Shown: piece by piece, positions 1-5,333 of the stretch | Layout of the letters: each line of letters starts with the position of its first letter | Position numbering within the stretch: position 1 is the first letter of the stretch | NCBI GenBank assembly: GCA_900762245.1 | Contig: CAAFFR010000129.1 | Location: forward strand, 1-11,405 | Direction: 5' to 3' | Length of the DNA stretch: 11,405 nt | Origin: an uncultured Oscillospiraceae bacterium | Lineage (GTDB): Bacteria > Bacillota_A > Clostridia > Oscillospirales > Oscillospiraceae | The notes under the pieces: generated by a model | The model's database searches: none | Seen by the model: the letters and a program-made list of their open reading frames with translations, nothing else | What the model was told of the DNA's origin: nothing | Made by a program: the position numbers and the translations under genes

Positions 1-146
1 AATTCTTCCGGCGCTACATCCACCCCGTCCTTCCAGAGACGGTCTCCCAGTGCCACGCATAAGGGAATTACGGAAACGCCGTAACGGGCATAGAGTTCAG
101 GGGTCAAATCGCAGGTGGAATCACAGGTAATTTTGACCTTCAACAT
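1..146 (-). CDS. DegV family fatty-acid-binding protein (N-terminal fragment)
   Basis: The first 48 codons of a leftward gene are present and the rest lies beyond the window edge. The peptide starts MLKVKITCDSTCDLTPELY and continues with a YGVSVIPLCVALGD segment and a W-K-DG-VDV stretch. This is the usual N-terminus of the DegV family: a short beta strand, the D-S-(T/A)-C-DL motif, then V-x-V-(I/V)-PL and the flexible 'dG' segment. DegV proteins (FakB in staphylococci) bind a single fatty acid and, with a FakA-type kinase, hand it to phospholipid synthesis. The ATG at 146-144 is preceded on the minus strand by a purine-rich GGAAAGGAAGGG ribosome binding site about 8 nt away. A -10 element lies about 35 nt upstream. 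The family call is solid; the exact ligand cannot be told from this fragment. Confidence 0.85.
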   Translation of the reverse strand, partial: MLKVKITCDSTCDLTPELYARYGVSVIPLCVALGDRLWKDGVDVAPEE

Positions 147-179
147 AAGAATAATCCCTTCCTTTCCTGTTGTGGTGAG

Positions 180-188
180 ATCATAGCA
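180..188 (-). promoter_or_regulatory. Extended -10 promoter of the degV-family gene
   Basis: On the minus strand this reads TGC-TATGAT, an extended -10 element with one mismatch to TATAAT. It lies about 34 nt upstream of the degV start codon, so the leader would be only about 27 nt and would end in the ribosome binding site. No good -35 hexamer sits 17 bp upstream (CAGGTT). A TTGACA at 196-201 is too close to pair with it. The TG extension may compensate. This is an inference from sequence alone. Confidence 0.45.
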
Positions 189-215
189 CGGTATTGTCAA
201 CTAACCTGCAACTGA

Positions 216-235
216 TTTTCAACTCTTGTTGAAAA
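216..235. promoter_or_regulatory. Operator-like palindrome upstream of degV
   Basis: TTTTCAACTCTTGTTGAAAA is a perfect inverted repeat with 8-bp arms and a 4-nt centre. Its centre lies roughly 50 bp upstream of the predicted degV transcription start. It is AT-rich and has no T-run after it, so it resembles a binding site for a dimeric regulator more than a terminator. The regulator is unknown. Confidence 0.35.
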
Positions 236-356
236 AAGTGGGTGACACTACCCTTAAGTGATGCATTTGCCTTTGTAGCCGACAGAAATGTTTTTATCGA
301 TGCCCTACCTCGTTTGTGACGCTGAAAACGGCTGCAAAGCTAAATCCTGATTCTCG

Positions 357-408
357 ACCACCATATGTTGTGGAAATGCCACCGCATCTCACCACAACAT
401 ATGGTGGT
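357..408. repeat. 17-bp perfect inverted repeat (large hairpin)
   Basis: The arms ACCACCATATGTTGTGG (357-373) and its exact complement (392-408) enclose an 18-nt loop. The loop itself contains a small ATGC/GCAT stem (376-379 with 384-387). On the plus strand the hairpin is followed by TATTTTTAT (408-416), so it could terminate rightward transcription, but no rightward gene lies upstream. The right arm and adjoining loop bases (386-399) are identical over 14 nt to the minus-strand start of the degV leader (168-181). It could be the end of a mobile element, a structured RNA or an attenuator. I cannot decide between these. Confidence 0.7.
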
Positions 409-446
409 ATTTTTATCCCTTGAAATAGTTTTGCTTTCACAGGGCA

Positions 447-478
447 TGAAAAATCCCCGGTTTTCGAACCGGGGATTT
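447..478 (-). terminator. Intrinsic terminator of the candidate small RNA
   Basis: There is a perfect 12-bp GC-rich stem (451-462 with 467-478) and a 4-nt loop (CGAA on the minus strand). The stem runs directly into five T residues on the minus strand (455-451 within the stem and its 3' edge, reading GGGGATTTTTC). On the plus strand only three T follow the stem, so leftward termination is favoured. The CCGGTTCGAAAAC portion looks superficially like a tRNA T-arm, but there is no tRNA around it. Confidence 0.65.
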
Positions 479-596
479 ACGCTTCTATATGTGGTGCTCG
501 TCTGCCTGCGCGAACATTGGCCAGCAGACCAATACCACATGGCGCTTTTTTCGGTTGATTACTCATAAAACAATGGCCCCCTGAACCTGCATTTTT
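447..596 (-). ncRNA. Candidate structured small RNA, about 150 nt, unknown family
   Basis: This is a leftward stretch without a convincing ORF, bracketed by a promoter-like sequence (603-631) and an intrinsic terminator (447-478). Inside it is a stem-loop made of a 7-bp outer helix (489-495 with 534-540), a 4x4 internal loop and a 6-bp inner helix (500-505 with 524-529). An A-rich single-stranded segment (541-570) lies before this stem in the transcript. I compared it by eye with SRP RNA, tmRNA, RNase P, 6S RNA, T-box and several riboswitches and recognised none of their core motifs. It could be a trans-acting small RNA, a divergent 6S-like RNA, or a terminated leader whose downstream target is degV, about 300 nt further on. 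The boundaries are inferred from the promoter and terminator, not from any expression data. Confidence 0.4.
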
Positions 597-622
597 AAGG
601 GTATTATAGCAGGTCAGAGGGC
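576..622. other. Imperfect inverted repeat overlapping the small-RNA promoter
   Basis: GCCC-c-CTG-a-ACCTGC (576-590) pairs with GCAGGT-CAG-a-GGGC (609-622). That gives 13 bp with one mismatch and one bulge around an 18-nt AT-rich loop. The repeat straddles the predicted -10 box and transcription start of the leftward RNA. It could be an operator or simply dyad symmetry of the promoter. On the plus strand it is not followed by a T-run. Confidence 0.4.
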
Positions 623-631
623 GTTAGTCGA
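603..631 (-). promoter_or_regulatory. Promoter for leftward transcription toward the candidate RNA
   Basis: On the minus strand, TCGACT (626-631, four of six matches to TTGACA) lies exactly 17 bp upstream of TATAAT (603-608), which also carries the extended -10 TG (TGC-TATAAT). Transcription would start near 596. There is no coding sequence immediately downstream, and this is why I propose an RNA gene. Confidence 0.5.
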
Positions 632-783
632 TAGGTTTTATGGAATTTCTGGTTGCATTTGGAAAATACCCACGCAATCTTAAATGTGTAAGCAATGAAA
701 TCGTTTTCCCAAAAAACAGGCAAAGGCAAATTCCGTGTACGGAAAAAAGCGCATACCTCTTTTTTGTTGCCTGTGAAGCAGGA

Positions 784-963
784 CGGACCATTGGCTTATG
801 CGGCTTTGGCGCAGGCCTTGCAGTCTTTATGTTTGCGGGATTTATGAAGCCTATCCCTCTGGAAATTGAGGAAGCAGCTGTGATCGATGGCCGCAGTCCT
901 CTGCAAACCTACTCCCGTATTGTTTTGCCGGTGTCGAACCCCACCATGATCTCTGTCGGTATT
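784..963 (+). pseudogene. Remnant of a sugar ABC-transporter permease (MalG-like)
   Basis: The translated segment includes GLAVFMFAGFMKPIPLEIEE followed by AAVIDGRSPLQTYSRIVLPV. This is the EAA loop (EEAA-x3-G-x9-I-x-LP) of binding-protein-dependent permeases of the carbohydrate CUT1 type. It is the loop that docks on the transporter's ATPase. An intact permease has about 280 residues and six membrane spans; here only about 60 recognisable residues remain. The reading frame stays open back to 640, but 640-783 shows no permease similarity. The C-terminal membrane spans are missing and replaced by LacI-type sequence. No transporter partner genes lie nearby. The family identity is clear, and loss of function is inferred from the truncation. 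Confidence 0.7.
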
Positions 964-1092
964 CTGGAAACCATTAAAGATCTGGCAGAAAAATCCAGAC
1001 ATAGTGTTGCTGCTGTATCCAGAGTGCTGAATCATCACCCCAATGCCAGTAATAAGGCCCGGGAAGAGATCAACTGTTTCCTGAAAAGCATA
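964..1092 (+). pseudogene. Remnant of a LacI-family repressor (N-terminal HTH only)
   Basis: The residues ETIKDLAEKSRHSVAAVSRV, then LNHHPNASNKAREEI and a degenerate FLKSI, match the start of LacI/GalR regulators: TIKD(I/L)A, the helix-turn-helix SVATVSRVLN, the P-x-(V/A)-S turn and the hinge-helix approach. Similarity stops near 1092, where the roughly 280-residue ligand-binding domain should follow. Beyond that point the strand is the antisense of the neighbouring kinase gene. The piece is in frame with the permease remnant and lacks its own start codon (CTG-GAA-ACC where ATG would be expected). The usual HTH Gly-Val is replaced by Arg-His (KSRHSVAA), a sign of decay. In sugar-uptake loci lacI and permease genes are often neighbours, so one degraded locus probably supplied both. 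Confidence 0.7.
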
Positions 1093-1855
1093 TGGTCTTT
1101 TCGCCAATTCCGGGCTTCGTCACTGCTGACATGGCTTCATGGGCCACACGGGCGGCCTCCGGGTCCAGATTGCATTCCATGCGCCAGAAGCGGGTGCCTG
1201 CTGCCAGCCGGTCCACCAGTTCCAGATATTTGGGCATGAGGGTTTTATCCAGAGGGCGGTTGCTCTGCTGCAGCAGCATGAACAGAGCGTCCCTGGCAGC
1301 TATGGGGCGGATGCGGTTCTCCGGGCCCCGCTCCAGAATGCAGACGGCCTTCAGGGGCACGGTGATGTTGGTGTCCAGGCCGTGCTTGCCGCTCCAGGGA
1401 GATCCGCAGACCAGAACGCCTTCCTCTGTAAAGCGGAGAAAGGGCTTGTCATCATTGACCATGACAGCCCGGTCCCCGAAGACCTGCCGCCAGAAGCGGG
1501 TGTGGGTGGATTTACCGGTGCCGCTTTTGGCGGTAAAGAGATAGCCCTGTCCGTCCACGGCCACAACGCTGCCGTGGAACACCAGCACATCCCGGGAGAA
1601 TAAAAACTCCGCTGCCTTGCGCTGGATGGCGGTGCGCTCCAAGTAGGGGTCCGGGAAATTTCGGTAGCGGAAGCCTTCCAGCTCCGCTTCTTCCCGGGCG
1701 GCACGCTGCTCGAAATCCAGATCCTCCCGGCAGATTTCGATGGTGCAGTCAGCGGCTTCCTCCGTCAGATATGCCCGGCAGTAGTCCCGGGTGCTTTCAA
1801 ACAGGGAGCGGACCTGAAAGACCGCGCCTGCGATCTTGATAGAAAAAAGTGCCAT
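1070..1855 (-). CDS. HprK/PEP-carboxykinase-like P-loop kinase
   Basis: A 261-residue protein with a nucleotide-binding core of the HPr kinase/ATP-PEPCK type: FHGSVVAVDGQGYLF (93-107), the Walker A loop AKSGTGKST (109-117), the acidic NDDKP motif (134-138) and GSPWSGK (151-157). Relatives include kinases found beside PqqD/radical-SAM peptide loci and lasso-peptide kinases. No precursor peptide, PqqD or radical-SAM gene is in view, so the substrate is unknown. The first 80 residues are family-specific and unassigned. The start has an AGAGGAAG ribosome binding site lying in the 10-nt gap after the upstream lipoprotein gene, so the two are co-transcribed and probably translationally linked. The last seven codons and the TGA stop lie inside the lacI remnant (1070-1092), so the C-terminus may have been altered by the rearrangement there. 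Confidence 0.75.
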   Translation of the reverse strand: MALFSIKIAGAVFQVRSLFESTRDYCRAYLTEEAADCTIEICREDLDFEQRAAREEAELEGFRYRNFPDPYLERTAIQRKAAEFLFSRDVLVFHGSVVAVDGQGYLFTAKSGTGKSTHTRFWRQVFGDRAVMVNDDKPFLRFTEEGVLVCGSPWSGKHGLDTNITVPLKAVCILERGPENRIRPIAARDALFMLLQQSNRPLDKTLMPKYLELVDRLAAGTRFWRMECNLDPEAARVAHEAMSAVTKPGIGEKTICFSGNS

Positions 1856-1865
1856 AGGCTTCCTC

Positions 1866-2915
1866 TTATTTCAGACAGGTGCCGTGGGGCTCGTAGCCTT
1901 CGGCAATGGCCTGCTGATAGCTGTCGAAGTAGACACGGTTATTCTCGCCGGGGAGACTTCCGCAGTCTTCGCTGTGGAGTTTTTTGGAGTTTTTGTTGCC
2001 GATGAAGACCTGCGGCTCGGCAGGTTCCACAGCTTCGGGCTGGGCGGTCTGGTTGCCCCAGGTGAAGGTGATCTCCTTGCCGTCGGAGACAGCCAGAATA
2101 TGGCCCAGCTCGTCAGTCCGCAGCAACGTGACCCCGGCATCGCGCAGCCGGGACAGAGGCTCTGCGTGGGGATGACCGTAGGAATTGTCCTTGCCCACGG
2201 GGATGACACCGTAGGTGGGGTCCACTTCATAGAGGAAGCGGTAGCCGGTGGAGGTGTCGGAGCCGTGATGGCCCACCTTCAGCACATCCACGTGGAAAAT
2301 ATCGGAATTGCCGGACCAGTAGTCCAGCATATCGTTCTCCGCTGCCACCTCCATATCGCCGGTGAACAGGAAGGAGGTGTCACCATAGTCCAGACGAACT
2401 ACGATGGAGGTATCGTTGGTTTCCGCATAGCTCTGGACAGGGCCCAGCACCGTCAGTACGGCATCTCCCACAGTGAGGGTGTCGCCGGGGGCGGGGATGG
2501 TGACCTCCAGACGCTGCTGGTCGGTATAATAGAGGAAATCATCAAAAATGTTGGAGGAGTAAGTCCGGGTAGGGGCATAGACCGCGGCGGTGGGATAGAC
2601 ACTGAGGACAGAGGGCAGACCGCCCACATGGTCCTCATGGGCATGGGTGCAGATGACAGCGGAAAGCTCCTGCACACCCTGCTGCTCCAGATAGGAGACC
2701 ACCAGCTGTCCGTCATCCTTGTTGCCGCCGTCGATGATGGCAAATTCGCTGCCGCATTCGATGAGAATGCAGTCCGCTTGGCCCACATCCACAAAATGGA
2801 CCATCAGGCCATCTCCGGAAGGGGGCACCGTGGCGGCGGTGGGCTGGGGGGCTTCGGCACAGCCGCACAGCAGCAGGGACAGAATCAGAAGAAGGGAAAA
2901 GAGTTTTTTCTTCAT
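1866..2915 (-). CDS. ComEC-like metallo-beta-lactamase-fold lipoprotein with Ada-like zinc tail
   Basis: A 349-residue secreted lipoprotein. Residues 1-19 are a signal peptide, KKK then a hydrophobic run ending LCGC, which gives a lipobox with Cys19 as the anchored residue. Residues 37-285 are a metallo-beta-lactamase domain of the ComEC/Rec2 type: FVDVGQADC (41-49), THAHEDHVGG (90-99, the HxHxDH metal site), TGD (185-187) and HHGSD (216-220). Stand-alone members are proposed extracellular hydrolases, possibly nucleases or phosphodiesterases; the substrate is not established. Residues 304-349 resemble the Ada-type metal-binding domain seen at the C-terminus of such proteins. Cys318 and Cys347 are kept, but the usual PC-x-x-C has become PHGTC, with His344 in place of Cys. 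A GAGG ribosome binding site precedes the ATG. The gene lies downstream of cca and immediately upstream of the kinase gene. Confidence 0.85.
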   Translation of the reverse strand: MKKKLFSLLLILSLLLCGCAEAPQPTAATVPPSGDGLMVHFVDVGQADCILIECGSEFAIIDGGNKDDGQLVVSYLEQQGVQELSAVICTHAHEDHVGGLPSVLSVYPTAAVYAPTRTYSSNIFDDFLYYTDQQRLEVTIPAPGDTLTVGDAVLTVLGPVQSYAETNDTSIVVRLDYGDTSFLFTGDMEVAAENDMLDYWSGNSDIFHVDVLKVGHHGSDTSTGYRFLYEVDPTYGVIPVGKDNSYGHPHAEPLSRLRDAGVTLLRTDELGHILAVSDGKEITFTWGNQTAQPEAVEPAEPQVFIGNKNSKKLHSEDCGSLPGENNRVYFDSYQQAIAEGYEPHGTCLK

Positions 2916-2926
2916 GGAATACCTCG

Positions 2927-2961
2927 AAAAGAAAAATGTAGGGCGGGGTTATGCCCCCACC
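2927..2961 (-). terminator. Terminator/attenuator between cca and the lipoprotein gene
   Basis: On the minus strand GGTGGGG pairs with CCCCGCC (7 bp including one G-U pair) around a 6-nt loop. It is followed 5 nt later by TTTTTCTTTT (2936-2927). The hairpin is one arm of the paired repeat at 2930-3075. It lies just 12 nt before the lipoprotein start codon, so it may reduce readthrough from cca into that gene. The offset T-run makes it only moderately convincing. Confidence 0.4.
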
Positions 2962-3075
2962 GATCAGGTAACAATGATTGCGTGGCAGTATTCGCTGCAA
3001 TTTGTATGGTTATCAGATCTCCACAGCTGGGGTATCAGGAGACAAGCGGGTCGGCGGGGTCATAACACCGCCCTA
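2930..3075. repeat. Paired palindromic repeat element, copy 1
   Basis: Two 24-nt arms in inverted orientation (2939-2962 and 3052-3075) match at 21 of 24 positions and are separated by 89 bp. Each arm is itself a GC-rich palindrome of the form TAGGGCGG-n-GTTATG-n-CCCC-n-CCG. The left outer flank AGAAAAATG and the right outer CCCTAC are shared with the element at 7871-7982, so the two are copies of one family. The element resembles REP/BIME-type or MITE-like intergenic repeats. Its right arm forms the last codons and stop of cca. Confidence 0.7.
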
Positions 3076-4388
3076 CTGTTTTCTGCAGCAAATTGCAGCA
3101 GAGCCTCTTTTTCATTGGGCAGCGTCTCATCCATAACCTGTTCCAGCAGGGCATTCAGGGTTTCGCCGATGGCTTTTCCGGTGAAGCCCAGCTGCATCAG
3201 ATCGTGACCGTTGACAGCCAGGTCTTTCAGGGTCAGACAGGCGTTTTCTGCCTGGATTTCGTCCAGAACAGAACGAATTTGGGAGAAAATCTCCCGTTCT
3301 TCCGGTTTTCCGGTTCCCTTGCTGCCCATGTCGGCCTCCTGCAGGGCAAGAAGCTGGTCTACCGTTTCCCAGCCCAGCCGTCCGACCTGACGGCGCAGGG
3401 TCTTCTTTTCCGGGACCAGGTAGGTCATATGCTTTTCAATCAGCCCTGCCGCCTGTTCCCGCAGGGCTGTAGGGGCCTTCAGCCGCCGCAGAACTGCGTC
3501 AGCCATTTCCGCGCCCTTGGGAGCGTGGCCGTAGAAATGGCCCCGGCCGGTCTCATCCCGGGTAAAGGTGGGAATCTTACCGATGTCGTGGAGCAGAGCG
3601 GCCCAGCGCAGTACCGGCTCCCGGGGAACCCCGGCCACCACATGGGCCACATGGGTATAGAGGTCATAGGCATGGTGGGGGCTGCGCTGGTCAAAGCCGA
3701 TGAGAGGCTTTAATTCCGGAATCACAGCAGCCAGCAGAGGGCCGAAGGTCAGCAAATCCCCGGCATCCACAAGAGGCAGCAGCTTGTTCAGTTCTTCAAA
3801 AACCCGCTCCCGGGCCAGGTTGTCCATAAGGTGGGCCTGGGAAACCATGGCTTCCATGGTAGCCTCCTCCACCTGCAGGTCATAGCGCACGGCAAAACGG
3901 ATGCCCCGCAGGATGCGCAGGGAATCCTCCCGGAACCGCTGCACCGGGTCGCCCACTGCCCGGAGAATACCCTGTTTCAGGTCTTGCCGGCCCCCGAAGG
4001 GGTCTGCAAAGCCCCGGATGGGGGAATAGGCCATGGCATTGACGGTGAAATCCCGGCGGGCAAGGTCCTCTTTGATATCGGGAACGAACTCCACCCATTC
4101 CGGGTGGCGGTTGTCCAGGTAGTCTCCCTCCCGGCGGAAGGTGGTGATCTCCACCACGCCGCAGGGGGTGACCACGCCTACCGTACCGTGCTTTTTGCCG
4201 GCCAGCACCAGCTTGTGGTCTGCAAAGACTGTTTCCGTCTGTTCCGGCAGGGCAGCGGTGCACAGGTCATAGTCGTGAGGTGTCAGCCCCAGACAGGCAT
4301 CCCGGACGCAGCCGCCCACGGCGTAGGCGGCGAAGCCTGCCGATTCCAGTGCGCTGAGGCATTGGGTGATGTACTCAGGCAGGATCAT
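3060..4388 (-). CDS. cca: CCA tRNA nucleotidyltransferase (HD-domain type)
   Basis: This 442-residue enzyme adds or repairs the 3'-CCA end of tRNAs using CTP and ATP, without a nucleic-acid template. Visible motifs are the class II nucleotidyltransferase GG-x-VRD (25-30) and the catalytic DYD (39-41), RRDFTVNAMAYSP (111-123), the nucleotide-selecting ARERVFEEL region (192-200), and an HD phosphohydrolase domain with LHDIGK (266-271). The length fits the HD-containing bacterial type. The ATG overlaps the 3' end of the upstream membrane-protein gene by 14 bp and has an AGAGG ribosome binding site inside that gene, which implies translational coupling. The last five residues (SRAVL) and the TGA stop are encoded by one arm of a paired repeat, so the original stop was probably displaced. 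Confidence 0.95.
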   Translation of the reverse strand: MILPEYITQCLSALESAGFAAYAVGGCVRDACLGLTPHDYDLCTAALPEQTETVFADHKLVLAGKKHGTVGVVTPCGVVEITTFRREGDYLDNRHPEWVEFVPDIKEDLARRDFTVNAMAYSPIRGFADPFGGRQDLKQGILRAVGDPVQRFREDSLRILRGIRFAVRYDLQVEEATMEAMVSQAHLMDNLARERVFEELNKLLPLVDAGDLLTFGPLLAAVIPELKPLIGFDQRSPHHAYDLYTHVAHVVAGVPREPVLRWAALLHDIGKIPTFTRDETGRGHFYGHAPKGAEMADAVLRRLKAPTALREQAAGLIEKHMTYLVPEKKTLRRQVGRLGWETVDQLLALQEADMGSKGTGKPEEREIFSQIRSVLDEIQAENACLTLKDLAVNGHDLMQLGFTGKAIGETLNALLEQVMDETLPNEKEALLQFAAENSRAVL

Positions 4389-5154
4389 GGGGAGCCTCTT
4401 CGCTTTCTTCTTTGGATTCCTCGGCTTTCGCAGGTACGGGGGTCAGGGCACACAAGTCCGTCAGGGCCAGCAGGATACTACCTAAGTATAGCCAGGGGTA
4501 GCGGCTGGCAGCCAGTTCAGCGATCAGCAGGTACACCGCTGCGAGACCCGCAAACAGCTGGCGGCGGCGCCAGCCCATACCGGCATCAAAGCAGGCATTG
4601 TAGAACAGGAAGAACAGCAGCGCCATGGTGCCAAGGAGGGTGAACAGGTAGTCCTGCAGCTGGGGATCGGCGCACCAGGTCTGGTAATGGTTCACCACAT
4701 GCAGCGCCAGAAACAGTGCGGGGATCAGATGCAGCAGGAAGTAGGGCTTCCGGCCCTGCTGCCGCAGCAGTCCTGCACCCAGCAGGCACAGAGGAGACAG
4801 ATAGCCGAAGACCAGCCAGAGGCGGCCCAACAGGCCGGGCATACGGGGCTCATTGCTCAGAACCGTCAGGGCAACACCGATGGCGGCGGCAAGATGTCCC
4901 CGGTGGGAGGCTTTGCTGGCGGAAAAATTGTCTTCATATTCCCGGGAGCCGTCCAGCTTCTGAACGGCCAGACCGAAATACACCAGCACAGCGGCAGACA
5001 GCAGCCACAGCACAAGCTCCAGTGGATGGTGAAGGGCAAGAAGCCCCTTGCTATCCACGGCAACGGCATACAGCAGCCGCCGCAGGATCTGGGCGGCAAA
5101 GCCAAAGCCCACAGCTACGGTAGGCAGATTGGCGGATTTAAAAAGATGTTTCAT
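4375..5154 (-). CDS. Multi-pass membrane protein of unknown function
   Basis: I do not recognise this 259-residue protein. Hydrophobic stretches suggest about eight membrane segments, near residues 9-30, 43-65, 85-102, 112-131, 136-153, 165-188, 197-216 and 220-237. They are followed by a short acidic cytoplasmic-type tail rich in Glu and Ser (EESKEESEEAPHDPA). A HVVNHYQTW stretch (152-160) and the RQQGRKP loop are possible landmarks. No enzyme motif is obvious. I place the start at 5154 and not at the upstream in-frame codon at 5238, because a near-ideal AAGGAGGGA ribosome binding site lies about 7 nt before it and the first residues then read MKHLFKSANL. It is the first gene of the leftward cluster and overlaps cca by 14 bp. 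Its function cannot be inferred from cca, which is a housekeeping gene. Confidence 0.75.
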   Translation of the reverse strand: MKHLFKSANLPTVAVGFGFAAQILRRLLYAVAVDSKGLLALHHPLELVLWLLSAAVLVYFGLAVQKLDGSREYEDNFSASKASHRGHLAAAIGVALTVLSNEPRMPGLLGRLWLVFGYLSPLCLLGAGLLRQQGRKPYFLLHLIPALFLALHVVNHYQTWCADPQLQDYLFTLLGTMALLFFLFYNACFDAGMGWRRRQLFAGLAAVYLLIAELAASRYPWLYLGSILLALTDLCALTPVPAKAEESKEESEEAPHDPA

Positions 5155-5208
5155 AAAAGGTCCCTCCTTGGGGGCAAGGGTAATCGGAAAGTTTACTGTT
5201 AATATAAT

Positions 5209-5237
5209 ATTATACCAGTTGATTCCTCCAATTTCCA
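5209..5237 (-). promoter_or_regulatory. Promoter of the membrane protein-cca cluster
   Basis: On the minus strand TGGAAA (5232-5237) is 17 bp upstream of TATAAT (5209-5214), with an extended TGG directly before the -10. This gives a leader of about 45 nt ending in AAGGAGGGA. It lies back to back with the plsC promoter, so the 5155-5333 gap is a divergent promoter region. Confidence 0.6.
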
Positions 5238-5274
5238 CCCCTTTGTGAAAAAACTCTTTGGTTACTATTTCGCC

Positions 5275-5303
5275 TTGTTTTGGCGAAAAAAGGGGAGTAT
5301 AAT
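5275..5303 (+). promoter_or_regulatory. Promoter of the acyltransferase gene
   Basis: TTGTTT (5275-5280) and a perfect TATAAT (5298-5303) are separated by 17 bp. The start codon follows about 24 nt after the predicted transcription start, behind TTGGAGGAA. Confidence 0.6.
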
Positions 5304-5333
5304 AGAAGAAGATTCTATATTTGGAGGAATTCC

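Noticed and set aside
451..478. Possible tRNA T-arm (CCGGTTCGAA-like)
   Set aside because: The stem is 12 bp with a 4-nt loop instead of 5 bp with a 7-nt loop. No acceptor, D or anticodon arm can be placed around it. The terminator reading explains it better.
357..540. CRISPR-like array of palindromic units
   Set aside because: The three hairpins here differ from each other in sequence and spacing. There are no regular direct repeats and no cas genes.
640..783. Upstream extension of the permease remnant as coding sequence
   Set aside because: The frame is open, but no permease-like or other recognisable sequence appears in any of the three rightward frames, and there is no ribosome binding site before 640.
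1836..3065. A 409-codon rightward open frame opposite the lipoprotein gene
   Set aside because: It is Gly/Val/His-rich low-information sequence that mirrors the metallo-beta-lactamase gene, which has clear motifs, a signal peptide and a ribosome binding site. The frame also crosses the repeat.
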